Origin: Gigantopelta aegis
Lineage: Eukaryota > Mollusca > Gastropoda > Neomphalida > Peltospiridae
DNA length: 64,000 nt
Direction of reading: 5' to 3'
NCBI RefSeq assembly: GCF_016097555.1
Contig: NC_054701.1
Location: forward strand, 29,429,935 to 29,493,934
The notes beneath the pieces were generated by a model. It was not told the DNA's origin and made no database searches. It saw only the letters and a list, made by a program, of their open reading frames with translations. Position numbers and translations under genes: made by a program. Each line of letters begins with the position of its first letter. Position 1 is the stretch's first letter. Of this stretch, positions 51,501-56,075 are shown in pieces.

Positions 51501-54500
51501 TACTTTAACTAATTAATAAAATTATTAACTATGAGCTAATCATGCAGTTTAAATTTATTTCACTTCTATCAACGAATAAAAAGTGTTAATCCTTATTTTT
51601 ATTTTATCTAAGCAGCCACGGTTCAAATTTTACCATGGCACCAATGGCAAATACCATGGTTGGCACTTAACGTTCACAAACTATTCGATTGGTTTCCGCT
51701 GTGGTCATTTGGTTTAACGTGAAGCAGATAAACCAGTCTAGCAGACATTTTGTTTTTCTCAGTCTGGCTGAACTGGGACAAGGATAGCCTACTTGTCTTT
51801 CGGCCCTGAACTAGCATGTGTTTGAAACTGACACACATTATCAGTCCGGGGTGGGTTTTTTTTAAATTACTTTGGTTCAAAGACATTACAAATTAAAATT
51901 AATAACCGTGATTATTAAAATAAGCAAACATTATTAGCAGTAGGCCTATTCTGGATGACAAAGTTTCTCATTACCGGGTGCTATTTATTACGCTAATTGA
52001 ATACTTGGTATTATGATTATTATGTTTCAGGTGTCGGATAGATTAGGTTACTGTTTGTTCACATCAGAAGACAGAAATGGCTTAGCCAAAATTTTATTAG
52101 CGATTTTTTGTAAAAATTAGCCAATGGCTAATTTGGCTATAGACAGCACGAGCCGTGTGTGCCCGGAAATCTGAACATTGTCGATGGCAAGACAAATGCT
52201 GTGGTGCCCTACCCAGATAACCTCTGTTGTTTTACTTTACTAAAAATGCAGATGCAGTTACCAGAAGTGAAGAAAATGTTCAATGTTTAATATATATGGG
52301 AGTCATAAAACAAAGAAAAAATTGTTGTATGTATAGAAAATATCGCCAAATTAACTGAAAGCACCTATTCTGTTCTGTACAGTGTGTTATCATTCAGAAT
52401 GAAAGGTCCAATCAGTAAAATTTATGAAAAGCGATTACAAAACAACAAAATAAACTTCGCCATCGATTTCACTGAAGGTCCTGCCAGTTCTATGTCACTC
52501 ACAATGCTAATGAATATGAATGACCAAGCGAAAGACCCGTATGTCAGGCAAGGTTGTTTCCCTTAGAACTGTATCATGTGGGCAACGAAATAAGTACTTT
52601 GCCAGACAGTATTATTTTGGAAAATAATATGGCTCTGTTAGTTAGAACGATATCCCATCCTGTGACATTTGATAATTGCCCCCCACCTCCAAAATCAAAC
52701 TGACTGGTAGCCAAATAAACGTACATCTATGTTTATTAAATTTGTGTCGGTATCTATGCTTATTCAGCACCCTACATTTAATTACATCTGAAAAAATTTA
52801 ACGCATTATGCTAATTCGGCACCCAACGTTTATTACAATTCTTAATTTATCAAATGCTTACATATAGCCTCTATTAGAAATTAGCGAGAAAAATTAGGCA
52901 GAGTTACGTCCCCTAACCGCTTTCCAGTTCCGCTAATGGCAGGCATGGCCGATGACCACAGTTGTTTGTAAATCTTCATCTGAGATTTATGCATGCCAGC
53001 CCCTGGCATCATAAATGTCCCCATCTATGCTTTAAAAATAAGAATGATATGTAAAAATTAAGTTGTTGAAATTGCTTTTTGTTATAAATGACCATGTGTT
53101 AAATATAGGAGATGAATCTAGCGAGCTGTCATCCACCCTGATTATTTTTGTTTTCTTGCATGGAACTTATTTAAAGACAAAAACATTAAGGAAACTTGTT
53201 AACCTTCTGACTACTGCAGGCGAGATATCTCACCCAATGTCACGCCAGTCACTGTCACTGTATTCCCCAATTCATATTTCCTGCCGTTTTGCACACGACA
53301 CCCACCGGAAAGACTTGTATAACAGGAAACAGAACTCAATCCAGCTTCCTGTATCTTTAGATGTTTTTTCTTTGGAAAATACAACTGCAACTTTTTTAAT
53401 TATTTGCCTAATTTTAGTCAACATTAACTGATCTAAAATATCATAATTATAAAACCCACGAAAATAATACTTACCGATTCAAATATGAACTTTATTTTAT
53501 GTATTTATAAATTATTTAAGTGAATATATGTGAGTAAAAATTATAAAGTTGTACCCACTCAACATGGCTTTTGTCATACATTAATCCAGTAGTCTAAAGG
53601 TTATCTACATCATGCGGAAAACAAACGAAGTCAAAACCCAAACCGTGATTGACAAATCAATACATGTTGAAACTAGTACGTTATTCTATTCACATTTCTT
53701 TCATATAAATTTACAAAATCCATCTGACATCCTGCAATTATTTAAAAGAAGAATCTATTCAAAACACAACAGCAACATACTCGTAAACAAATCAATTTTC
53801 GGAACTATTGACCTTTGACCAGCCGTTCCCTGGGAATTAGGCTAAACTGAAACCACTATCAAATCGGATCAATGTTTATTGGCGAAAACAGAACCAATTT
53901 GACTACAACGGCACCTGAATGTATTGGCGAAAATGAAACCTTTTTTTATTTTTTATTTTTTAACTGTAACAGCATCTCAGTGACATTGATTGCATTTCAC
54001 CGACTTCTAGCTAGCTGCTAATACTTCTATCTCCCCGTTATAGACATCAAAATAAACAAACAAATAATTAATATAGCTGTTGTTTTACTGAAGATATCAT
54101 CGTTCATAACTTGTAATGATACAGTTTTAGCCACACATTTTAATTTATTTTTTGGTTCTGTTTTAGCTATACAACCATAGATTGTCGTGCCGTTTCAGCT
54201 AACACTACGATCAGTTTTGTCCAATTTGGTTCCATTTTCATTTGGTTCCGTTTTGGCTACAACTTGTTTCTGGAATGTCGCGCTTGCGCAGTTCGGAACT
54301 GAAGTAGTCTATTGGCAATGCTGTGCATATATATTGTTGTATATCTGGACATCATTCTGAACTGTTTGTTTGAATGGTTTGGAATTCTTGCAGGGATGAT
54401 GCGTGGTCGCGGATTCAATGCAAAAAATAATAAAATAAATAAAACTAACTAAATAAATAAAATTATAACACCATCAGTCAGAAAAAGACAGCTCACCTGT

Positions 54501-56075
54501 CAGACTGATAGTTGCATTTTTTAACTCGTCCACTACAAGTTATTTATTTCTGAGCCAATTGTTTTCTAAATTGCACACAAAAATAGTATATTTTTGTCAT
54601 TTCCAAAACACTTTTTCTTTCCTTATGTCGGCAGCACTTATAAATATCAGACGGTGCTTTGTTACCGTATTTTAGGACGGCAATAAAAAAAACCCACTAC
54701 AGAAATGAAAGTAAGGTCCACCTGGGCATATATATACCGTGCGGTATAGGTATTATGTCAATACCGATTTACCGCACCGAGCAAATTTAAAAATACTGAA
54801 ATTTTGGTATTGAAAAATGTTTCCCACACCGAGCAAATTTAAAAATACTTAAATTTTGGTATTGAAAAATGTTTCCCACCATTTAGTAAAGCCCTAACAA
54901 TATATCCGATGAACACAACATGGGTTGGGTAAAAATCAGATCGAGTTTTTTGTATGGAATTTATTTTATTTAAATAAAATTAGCGGGCAATCATTAACTC
55001 AGGCATGCATTTTAAATGCGTGCATATACCAAAAATACTTCTTGATATATCAGTATTGTGTCAATACCAAATACTGCACTAATACCAATGTAAATCAGCC
55101 AAAAAATACTGATACCGAACCTCAAATTTCAATACCTCCCAGCTCTACCTGGACAGATTGATTATTGCGTAACTGATTTTCAAAATAATATAAAACACTA
55201 CATAATTTATTAATTTGTGTAATATTTTATAAAATGCTTTGCTTTTAATTACCATGACTTAGTACAATAACGTTTAGCACTGTACACATTTTCAATGAAT
55301 GACAAATACGTGTAGGTTATACACAACACACACACGAACGAAACAATCGTCCACACAATTTGTGTAGGTGCGTTGATTAATTAACAAGCAATCAAGGCAG
55401 CTTTGAATTTGGGGAACTGTTTTTTAAGATTCTGCCAGGTCATTAGCATGCTTTTAGTTTAATACAAATAATTGGGGATTCTCAAAATCTTACACTTCTG
55501 ACCCAAAATGTGGGATTTGCAAAGATAGGCAGCCTTTGATGTACCAGTTGTGGGTCAGTGAAACAAAATTGGAAGAGTTCGATGTTTATTTAGATGCTAT
55601 TAGTTGATAGTATATCATTACTGAAACTAGTGAATACCAAATTACCTCTGGTGAACCTTCTCTTAAATTTTAAGTTAAAAAATTCATGTGCTTTTATTAT
55701 GTTAACTTAATAATTAGAGATGTATAGGCCTACTTGTATTATTTTATGTTATTAGCAATCAAAAGAAAACATGCATACTCAAATTTTAAAATCTCCCTGT
55801 CACAGTTTACTTATCTAATACCTACAACGCATAAAATCAGTAACCTTTCCGTGTGGGGGTAACCAGGACCGACCACCATTTTCCAATGGCACCATGGCGG
55901 CGATTGCCATGATGAAACGTACCTGGAAGTTAGAAACGTCATACTTTGGATTAATATAAATAAATAAAACTGACGAACTGTCATTAATTATTCAAAATAA
56001 AACAAACCTAGGTTGGTGGCTTGCGTTTCCTATATTATTCCTTCTCGGAAGCCTTCTATTATAGTTTACCGACAT
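15365..56075 (-). CDS. ATXN2: Ataxin-2 (complete gene model, 20 coding exons)
   Basis: Ataxin-2 is a cytoplasmic RNA-binding protein of stress granules and translation control that binds poly(A)-binding protein. Joined exons (coordinates in the exon entries) give 855 residues with every junction in phase and GT-AG borders. Residues about 38-135 form the Lsm domain (CVVHVQVKNGSVYEGIFKT) and about 136-250 the LsmAD (NGWDVQDMF, STYDESLQQYT, ENGDGDEESKFSAVQR). RYVPPHGR follows at 271, and the PAM2 motif KSTLNPMAREFVP lies at 456-468. The C-terminal half is Pro/Gln/His-rich, with HPAPSPVQH matching the vertebrate protein. The protein is much shorter than the human one (about 1313), mainly because the N-terminal polyQ/Pro region and the Ser/Pro spacer after LsmAD are missing or short. 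The start ATG has A at -3. Introns are loaded with transposons. The last exon is the least certain part. Confidence 0.95.
15466..15520. repeat. (TA)n microsatellite
   Basis: Uninterrupted TA dinucleotide run just after ATXN2 exon 20. A Tc1-like element is inserted at its right end and the run resumes at 17016. Confidence 0.95.
15522..17015 (+). mobile_element. Tc1-like DNA transposon A, nearly whole
   Basis: Terminal inverted repeats CTCTTCAAAAAAAAGAAACG (left) and, reverse-complemented, CTCTTCAAAAGAAGAAACGC (right) are flanked by TA repeats on both sides, as expected for TA target duplication. The 1.49-kb length is typical of Tc1 elements. The transposase gene lies at 15838-16844. It sits in ATXN2 intron 19, opposite to the host gene. 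Confidence 0.93.
15838..16844 (+). pseudogene. Tc1-type transposase of element A (DD34E), inactivated
   Basis: The protein begins MPRLSEPQRNNAIGRLDAGE with a helix-turn-helix region (AVARAFHVSPSTISRLWDRY), a second one (ISDQTVRNRLREVGIRARRP), then the DDE domain. The catalytic positions are D in WFSDESRF, D in FQHDNARPH, and E 35 residues later in the LNP(x)EHLWDELD block, giving a DD34E spacing. It ends GGHTRY. Two lesions are visible: a TGA at about 16408 where the family has Trp (GGSVMVW), and a one-base deletion near 16648 in the LNPxEHLW block. Otherwise it is collinear over about 335 residues, so it is young. Confidence 0.93.
17120..17142. repeat. Poly-C tract
   Basis: An uninterrupted C run of about 23 bases within ATXN2 intron 19. 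Confidence 0.9.
17254..17366. repeat. Small palindromic MITE
   Basis: The ends GGGCCCCATTCCATGAA and, reverse-complemented, GGGCAGCATTCCAAGAA are inverted copies. The inside is rich in CTTAAG, GATCTTAG and CTAAGATC-like words mirrored about a centre near 17310. It is non-coding. Confidence 0.65.
18909..19187 (+). CDS. THAP-like zinc-finger ORF inside the TTAA element
   Basis: The 92-residue ORF begins MPYCTAFGCKNKQFKRSVLS, then FYGFPKDCIRRKMRVFYRKT and KDWTPTPHSTLVSAYF. This follows the THAP pattern: an N-terminal Cys pair, F-x-FP-KD, an Arg-rich helix, W-x-P-T, S-x-hydrophobic-x-S-x-x-F. The last Cys and His of the C2CH zinc site (normally CSxHF) appear as S and Y, so zinc binding is probably lost. 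The frame continues into the inverted-duplicated segment (LGCECRGVHC) before stopping. THAP domains are DNA-binding and common in transposases and domesticated genes. It is most likely a decayed transposon gene. Confidence 0.55.
   Translation: MPYCTAFGCKNKQFKRSVLSFYGFPKDCIRRKMRVFYRKTKDWTPTPHSTLVSAYFSIYSPEPERYPETKTVLGCECRGVHCTYLAQRYTSA
20319..20501 (-). CDS. Short ORF starting MSVRSQNVLPYQFE inside the TTAA element
   Basis: A 60-residue (or longer, reading on toward 20265) minus-strand frame. NVLPYQFE followed by an acidic Ser/Glu stretch (SDTEEKTDIESEGGETDG) resembles the start of mollusc and cnidarian proteins that carry the zinc-binding C-terminal domain of P2X7-like receptors. The Cys-rich domain itself is not seen. 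The start codon is preceded by a plausible 5' region within the element. The family guess rests on memory of one motif and is weak. Confidence 0.35.
   Translation of the reverse strand: MSVRSQNVLPYQFELLVNEERHTFTYNSDTEEKTDIESEGGETDGARPDRSTNLQPGARK
23209..23328 (-). CDS. ATXN2: ATXN2 coding exon 19
   Basis: 120 bp encoding (G)GPTPVHGQSHLIQHPGMPT to QLHYLPQ(G). It is GC-richer than its surroundings. The acceptor is TGTTTCAG and the donor GTACGT. Confidence 0.88.
23367..23675 (-). repeat. tRNA-headed SINE, head 2 with tail gamma
   Basis: Reading minus, the head GGGACGTAGTTCAGTGGTAA AGCG carries a tRNA-like A box and the box B is GGATCGATCCC. The core ATAAAAGATCCCTTGCTACT follows, and the tail is GCTCTAGCGGTGTCATTAAA then CAAAACAAAC. 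Possible short target duplication around GATCAA on both sides. It sits in ATXN2 intron 18, in the same orientation as the gene. Confidence 0.8.
24144..24420 (-). CDS. ATXN2: ATXN2 coding exon 18
   Basis: 277 bp encoding GHPQLHSGSQNPASPQGMHP to HPIPG(G), rich in His, Gln and Pro (TMHSHTHSPHIHPQQYVMM). QFTFTQAQQP parallels QTVFTIHPSHVQP of human. The donor is GTAAGT. Confidence 0.92.
24936..25201 (-). CDS. ATXN2: ATXN2 coding exon 17
   Basis: 266 bp encoding a Pro/Gly/Gln/His-rich segment, (M)APPGPVPAHVNPHVPGQP to VNYQQISLQ. It contains HPAPSPVQH, identical to vertebrate ataxin-2, and a short QQQH run, the nearest thing to a glutamine tract in the protein. Confidence 0.95.
25805..26115 (-). 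repeat. tRNA-headed SINE, head 2 with tail alpha
   Basis: Minus-strand reading: a partly truncated head 2 (GTGTTCGCTTGATGCGTGG, box B GATCGATCCCC), the shared core ATAAAAGATCCCTTGCTGCT and GACAGCGGGTTTCCTCTC, then tail alpha (ACCGTAAATAAAATGTGTTG, GTTAAATAACACATTTCC), as in the 12756 and 63073 copies. It lies in ATXN2 intron 16. Confidence 0.8.
26223..26343 (-). CDS. ATXN2: ATXN2 coding exon 16
   Basis: 121 bp encoding VMSVPTNPSRMVAPTSMQIN to QLAHSPQIY(M); SRMVAPT aligns with ARMMAPPT. The donor A|GTAATA is weak. A second GT 8 bp downstream (A|GTTTTT) is also in phase and would add two residues (S, N). Confidence 0.85.
26915..27057 (-). CDS. ATXN2: ATXN2 coding exon 15
   Basis: 143 bp encoding (V)PLSMQPRPDYSAAVQHATG and on to HVIPQGAPTSYQ, aligning with AVPNMPQQRQD. 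The acceptor is TTCTTCAG and the donor GTGAGT. Confidence 0.9.
27655..27826 (-). CDS. ATXN2: ATXN2 coding exon 14
   Basis: 172 bp encoding a Pro/Gln-rich segment, KQPVPQTPTPPRPQTQSPVI to QPSRYAKR. TPTPPRPQTQ and the MFPNNFMPV stretch align with TPTSPRPQAQ and APNMMYPVPV of human. Confidence 0.92.
28572..28629 (-). CDS. ATXN2: ATXN2 coding exon 13 (PAM2 motif)
   Basis: 58 bp encoding (V)KSTLNPMAREFVPVVKQTT. This fits the PAM2 consensus (SxLNPxAxxFxP) that binds the MLLE domain of poly(A)-binding protein, with all key residues (L, N, P, A, F, P) present. Confidence 0.97.
28935..29021. repeat. 26-bp tandem repeat, ~3.3 units
   Basis: The unit GCTAGATAAATCTGTCTGAC followed by CYWRGG is repeated three times, with a fourth partial GCTAGATGA, in ATXN2 intron 13. 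Substitutions between units are few. Confidence 0.85.
29294..29462. repeat. Hairpin MITE with ~50-bp arms
   Basis: The left arm starts AGAATCAATCACCATTGTGA and the right arm reverse-complements to AGAATCTATCACAGTTGTGA. Both then read GGTATAGATAmGGCAATT in mirror order. The interior is about 65 bp. It lies in ATXN2 intron 12. Confidence 0.75.
30049..30158 (-). CDS. ATXN2: ATXN2 coding exon 12
   Basis: 110 bp encoding an acidic linker, IVNQRDKESKMVSEAPEEPQ to KTKLT(V), directly before the PAM2 exon. The acceptor is ATTTTCAG and the donor GTGAGT. Confidence 0.88.
30291..30999. mobile_element. piggyBac-like non-autonomous element (copy 1)
   Basis: The element 30295-30995 is flanked by TTAA on both sides. 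Its ends are CCTTTTAATACTGG and, reverse-complemented, CCTTCTGACTACTGC, the CC-starting termini expected of piggyBac MITEs. It has no transposase. A shorter inverted-orientation copy of the same family lies at 53203-53600. It lies in ATXN2 intron 11. Confidence 0.75.
31496..31545 (-). CDS. ATXN2: ATXN2 coding exon 11 (50-bp small exon)
   Basis: Encodes (G)KEAISSGLREFKENFK, which aligns with the conserved short helix DDLKKFKNDFRLQ of vertebrate ataxin-2. The acceptor is TTTTTTAG. Confidence 0.88.
32076..32264 (-). CDS. ATXN2: ATXN2 coding exon 10
   Basis: 189 bp encoding (E)KEMKPNDPVVVKTSPELT, a Ser-rich stretch, then STPHWKGPDRRNSNFK. EKEMKPND aligns with KENIKPNE in human. The acceptor is TTATAG. 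Confidence 0.88.
32502..34149. mobile_element. hAT-like non-autonomous element, CAGGGCT ends
   Basis: The left end is CAGGGCTTGCGCC at 32508 and the right end reverse-complements to CAGGGCTCACCCTGG, ending 34143. AAATTG flanks both sides as a likely target duplication. Many GGCTAA/TTAGCC words occur near both ends. The left ~540 bp matches the inverted copy at about 51640-52165. It lies in ATXN2 intron 9. Confidence 0.55.
34459..34661 (-). CDS. ATXN2: ATXN2 coding exon 9 (post-LsmAD linker)
   Basis: 203 bp encoding (R)YVPPHGRSGGSNILPRRE and a Ser/Pro/Asn-rich linker. RYVPPHGR corresponds to KYIPPGQR of human ataxin-2. The large Ser/Pro block that follows in vertebrates is absent. Confidence 0.9.
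34967..37102 (-). mobile_element. pogo/Tigger-like DNA transposon
   Basis: The element 34969-37100 has inverted ends CTGTAAAATCATTTATTTTC on both sides, continuing G(C/A)GGG and TTAATTTTCGCG / TAATTTTCGCGC, and is flanked by TA. The 2.13-kb length and the transposase on the minus strand (35359-36793) fit the pogo/Tigger group. It lies in ATXN2 intron 8, in the same orientation as the host gene. Confidence 0.92.
35359..36793 (-). pseudogene. pogo/Tigger-like transposase (CENP-B-type HTH plus DDE_1 domain), inactivated
   Basis: The N-terminus MSLLSWLKNSPQPKTPSLPN leads to a basic segment (KKRKRGEYQNYD) and a CENP-B/pogo-type DNA-binding region (KAARKFSAELNKKLSESTVR, then GGVINVRMVLAAADGI). The DDE_1 catalytic domain shows D in IINWDQTG, D in LCLFDVYKAHR and D in CTDQLQPLD, a DDD triad. 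HPNINFPDDWDVTHTETHW is a family hallmark, and the C-terminal helix KRIHAQWLIEV...NGFCKAGI is present. Lesions: a TAG at about 36473, a TGA at about 35777 and a frameshift near 35665. About 478 residues are otherwise collinear, so decay is moderate. Confidence 0.92.
37105..37545. repeat. Dispersed repeat with CATAACTC units
   Basis: Two tandem diverged units of about 130 bp begin TTCAAGGCCCATAACTCTGT and TTCAAGGGCCATAACTCAAT. They are followed by a GACAGACAGATGGACAGACA tract and TATAGTCCCCTCCAGTTGGA CCGGTTGGGGACTA. I know this layout as an abundant mollusc repeat; the biological nature of the element is unclear. It directly abuts the pogo-like element. Confidence 0.55.
38394..38591 (-). CDS. 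ATXN2: ATXN2 coding exon 8 (LsmAD helical end)
   Basis: 198 bp encoding (T)TPLKKSDTKEYKQREQE, AERLCKEIEKTDDHRTRKDL and ENGDGDEESKFSAVQR, ending PTDR. It matches FLKREARANQLAEEIE...ALENDDRSEEEKYTAVQR. The donor is GTATGT. Confidence 0.97.
38621..38835. repeat. Degenerate hAT-like terminal fragment
   Basis: The segment starts GCAGGGTTTAAGCCGTCGCT and carries GGCTAATTC and GCCAAATTGCTAAT words like the ends of the 32508 element. It lies in ATXN2 intron 7. No clear right end. Confidence 0.4.
39470..39558 (-). CDS. ATXN2: ATXN2 coding exon 7 (LsmAD)
   Basis: 89 bp encoding NGWDVQDMFKTNAEQFRVKS and then TYDESLQQY(T). The family signature NGWDxxDMF...STYD is intact. Confidence 0.97.
39702..39998. 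repeat. 62-bp tandem repeat, ~4.7 units
   Basis: The unit starts TAACAAATAGTGTTTAATTT and ends CAATATCATTGATAG. It is repeated with single-base changes and one 2-bp deletion, in ATXN2 intron 6. It directly abuts the hAT-like MITE at 40006. Confidence 0.92.
40006..40178. mobile_element. hAT-like MITE, CAGGGCTAGCTCTGG ends
   Basis: The left end is CAGGACTAGCTCTGGCACTC and the right end reverse-complements to CAGGGCTAGCTCTGGGTCAG. Further mirrored TTTGGTGAA/TTTGCCAAA words occur inside. It is 173 bp, non-coding and in ATXN2 intron 6. The AACT on each side may be a partial target duplication. Confidence 0.65.
40247..40365 (-). CDS. ATXN2: ATXN2 coding exon 6 (LsmAD start)
   Basis: 119 bp encoding (D)SFTDTAISRHNGQGYDS and then EVRELQPWESEGG to LDHDS, matching AFTDSAISAKVNG...KDLEPWDAGE. 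It is preceded by the 6-kb intron 5. Confidence 0.95.
41030..41145 (-). repeat. Degenerate SINE core fragment
   Basis: The plus-strand text TAGTAGCAAGGGATTTTAAA and ACGGCCTCCGATACACTGGT corresponds to the SINE core of the 23367 copy read on the minus strand. Neither head nor tail is preserved. Confidence 0.45.
41511..42364. repeat. Possible DNA element with GGTTCC(G/T)GTTAC inverted ends
   Basis: The left end TTTGGTTCCGGTTACCCGAC and the right end, reverse-complemented CTTGGTTCCTGTTACATGCC, are inverted copies, and ATTTTTGG/CCTA words follow on both sides. A poly-C tract at 41587-41608 lies inside. There is no transposase. It ends 20 bp before the next element. Confidence 0.4.
42379..44196. 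mobile_element. Non-autonomous DNA element with CAGTGTTCTCCAAC ends, containing a nested insertion
   Basis: The element 42385-44190 begins CAGTGTTCTCCAACCCC and ends with GTTGGAGAACACTG, and is flanked by AAAGAC on both sides (42379-42384 and 44191-44196). Poly-C lies at 44119-44135. No transposase is seen. A TTAA-flanked element (42761-43565) is nested in it. It lies in ATXN2 intron 5. Confidence 0.7.
42757..43569. mobile_element. TTAA-flanked non-autonomous element nested in the 42385 element
   Basis: The element is bordered by TTAA at 42757-42760 and 43566-43569. The left end AGCCGCACACCTTAGTT and right end, reverse-complemented AGGGACACACCCTAGTT, are inverted. It has no transposase-like frame. 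It is nested in the CAGTGTTCTCC element and therefore younger than it. Confidence 0.65.
45950..46291 (-). repeat. Degenerate SINE next to ATXN2 exon 5
   Basis: Minus-strand reading: a tRNA-like head, GGGATGTAGCTCAGTGGTAG AGTGC, a box-B-like GGATCGATTTCCC, then a decayed core (plus-strand CAGCAAGGGATCCTTTATCC near 45987). It ends 25 bp from the exon 5 donor, inside intron 5. Confidence 0.6.
46317..46488 (-). CDS. ATXN2: ATXN2 coding exon 5 (Lsm C-terminal part)
   Basis: 172 bp encoding MDVVLEMAHKLDSVSSGGRK through DKIVFDRNDVVTVTAVNVDL to EYAVR, matching DLVLDAAHE...ILFKCSDFVVVQFKDMD of the family. The donor GTAAGT lies about 25 bp from an old SINE. Confidence 0.96.
46707..48202 (-). mobile_element. 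Tc1-like DNA transposon B
   Basis: The element 46709-48200 has ends CTGACACACAGTGAAAATGC (left) and, reverse-complemented, CTGACACACAATGAAAACGC (right), flanked by TA within an AT-rich TATATA context. The transposase relic is on the minus strand. It lies in ATXN2 intron 4, in host orientation. The termini are better preserved than the coding part. Confidence 0.9.
46855..47906 (-). pseudogene. Tc1-type transposase relic of element B
   Basis: Recognisable blocks in order: MPQLGEEQKA; QVARSFRVHPSTIGRLVERH; MTVIRRLRTAGLGCRRPYSG; VFSDESRFSVSFADGRACVY; RFGGGCLMVWGAIN; QDSARPHTARITQAFLQQ; ISPDLNPIEHMWDELGHRV. They lie in several frames, so at least four frameshifts or stops are present. The catalytic D-D-E positions (SDESRF, QDSARPH, NPIEHMWD) are still readable. 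Antisense open frames here are shadows. Confidence 0.88.
48468..48592. repeat. Direct repeat copy 1 (~120 bp)
   Basis: GCTGAAGTCTGCTTTGTGAT TCTGTTCAAT through ATGACATATATTTCTGATTC recurs at 49789-49912 with about ten differences. The two copies flank ATXN2 exons 3 and 4. Confidence 0.75.
48868..48939 (-). CDS. ATXN2: ATXN2 coding exon 4 (Lsm core)
   Basis: 72 bp encoding GCVVHVQVKNGSVYEGIFKT and then ISPD. This is the most conserved part of the ataxin-2 Lsm fold. The donor is GTAAGT. Confidence 0.97.
49412..49462 (-). CDS. ATXN2: ATXN2 coding exon 3 (Lsm strand 1)
   Basis: 51 bp, in phase, encoding TGVYSNSRFTHVIFSLV, which aligns with FDGIYANMRMVHILTSVVG of human ataxin-2. The acceptor is TTTTTCAG and the donor GTAAGT. 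Confidence 0.92.
49735..49912. repeat. Direct repeat copy 2 preceded by a second dispersed repeat
   Basis: 49789-49912 is the partner of 48468-48592. The preceding 49735-49787 (TTTTCTAAATTGCACACAAA) recurs at 54537-54605 in direct and 41155-41225 in inverted orientation. It is therefore an interspersed element fragment. Confidence 0.65.
50148..51045. repeat. Possible interspersed element with GACTTATAA-type ends
   Basis: GGGGTTGACTTATAAGAGGG TAAAAAAATT at the left is mirrored by the region around 50942-51030 (GGTCAACTTATAAACGGGTC, then ATCGACTTACAAATG). The ends are imprecise. It lies in ATXN2 intron 2. No coding capacity is seen. Confidence 0.35.
51244..51286 (-). CDS. ATXN2: ATXN2 coding exon 2 (43-bp small exon)
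   Basis: Encodes (R)NVVKRSTNTQEKLQ, with acceptor TTTTGCAG and donor GTATG. It aligns with the segment just before the Lsm domain of other ataxin-2 proteins (RNSNKGLPQSTISF in human). Confidence 0.8.
51640..52165. repeat. Inverted copy of the hAT-like 32508 family
   Basis: Reverse-complemented, this region matches 32508-33050: GTATTCAATTAGCGTAATA, TGTTTGCTTATTTTAATAAT CACGGTTATTAATTTTAA, CTTTGAACCAAAGTAAT, and the AGCCAAATTAGCCATTGG terminus. The outer end has eroded. It lies in ATXN2 intron 1. Confidence 0.65.
53199..53604. mobile_element. piggyBac-like non-autonomous element (copy 2, inverted)
   Basis: The element 53203-53600 starts CCTTCTGACTACTGCAGG after TTAA and ends CCAGTAGTCTAAAGG before TTAT. 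Reverse-complemented it matches 30295-30995 over long stretches (ATACATAAAATAAAGTTCAT ATTTGAAT, TATATTCACTTAA). It is shorter by about 300 bp. A 122-codon frame across it is spurious. Confidence 0.72.
54776..54880. repeat. Tandem duplication of a 53-bp unit
   Basis: CACCGAGCAAATTTAAAAAT ACT...TTTTGGTATTGAAAAATG TTTCCCA occurs twice in direct succession with two differences, within a region of ACCG/CGGTAT-rich inverted words (54730-55150). Confidence 0.8.
56008..56075 (-). CDS. ATXN2: ATXN2 coding exon 1 (start codon)
   Basis: ATG at 56073-56075 in a GAGG-ATG context (A at -3). It encodes MSVNYNRRLPRRNN and on to HQPR, 22 codons plus two bases, with donor AG|GTTTGT. The phase exactly fits exon 2. 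No glutamine run is encoded. Confidence 0.8.

Noticed and set aside
53063-53431. 122-codon plus-strand open frame
   Set aside because: It runs through a piggyBac-like non-autonomous element whose other copy (30295-30995) does not keep the frame open.
55850-55925. Alternative ATXN2 first exon (minus strand, MAIAAMVPLENGG...)
   Set aside because: Its possible donor leaves the wrong phase for exon 2, whereas 56008-56075 fits exactly.
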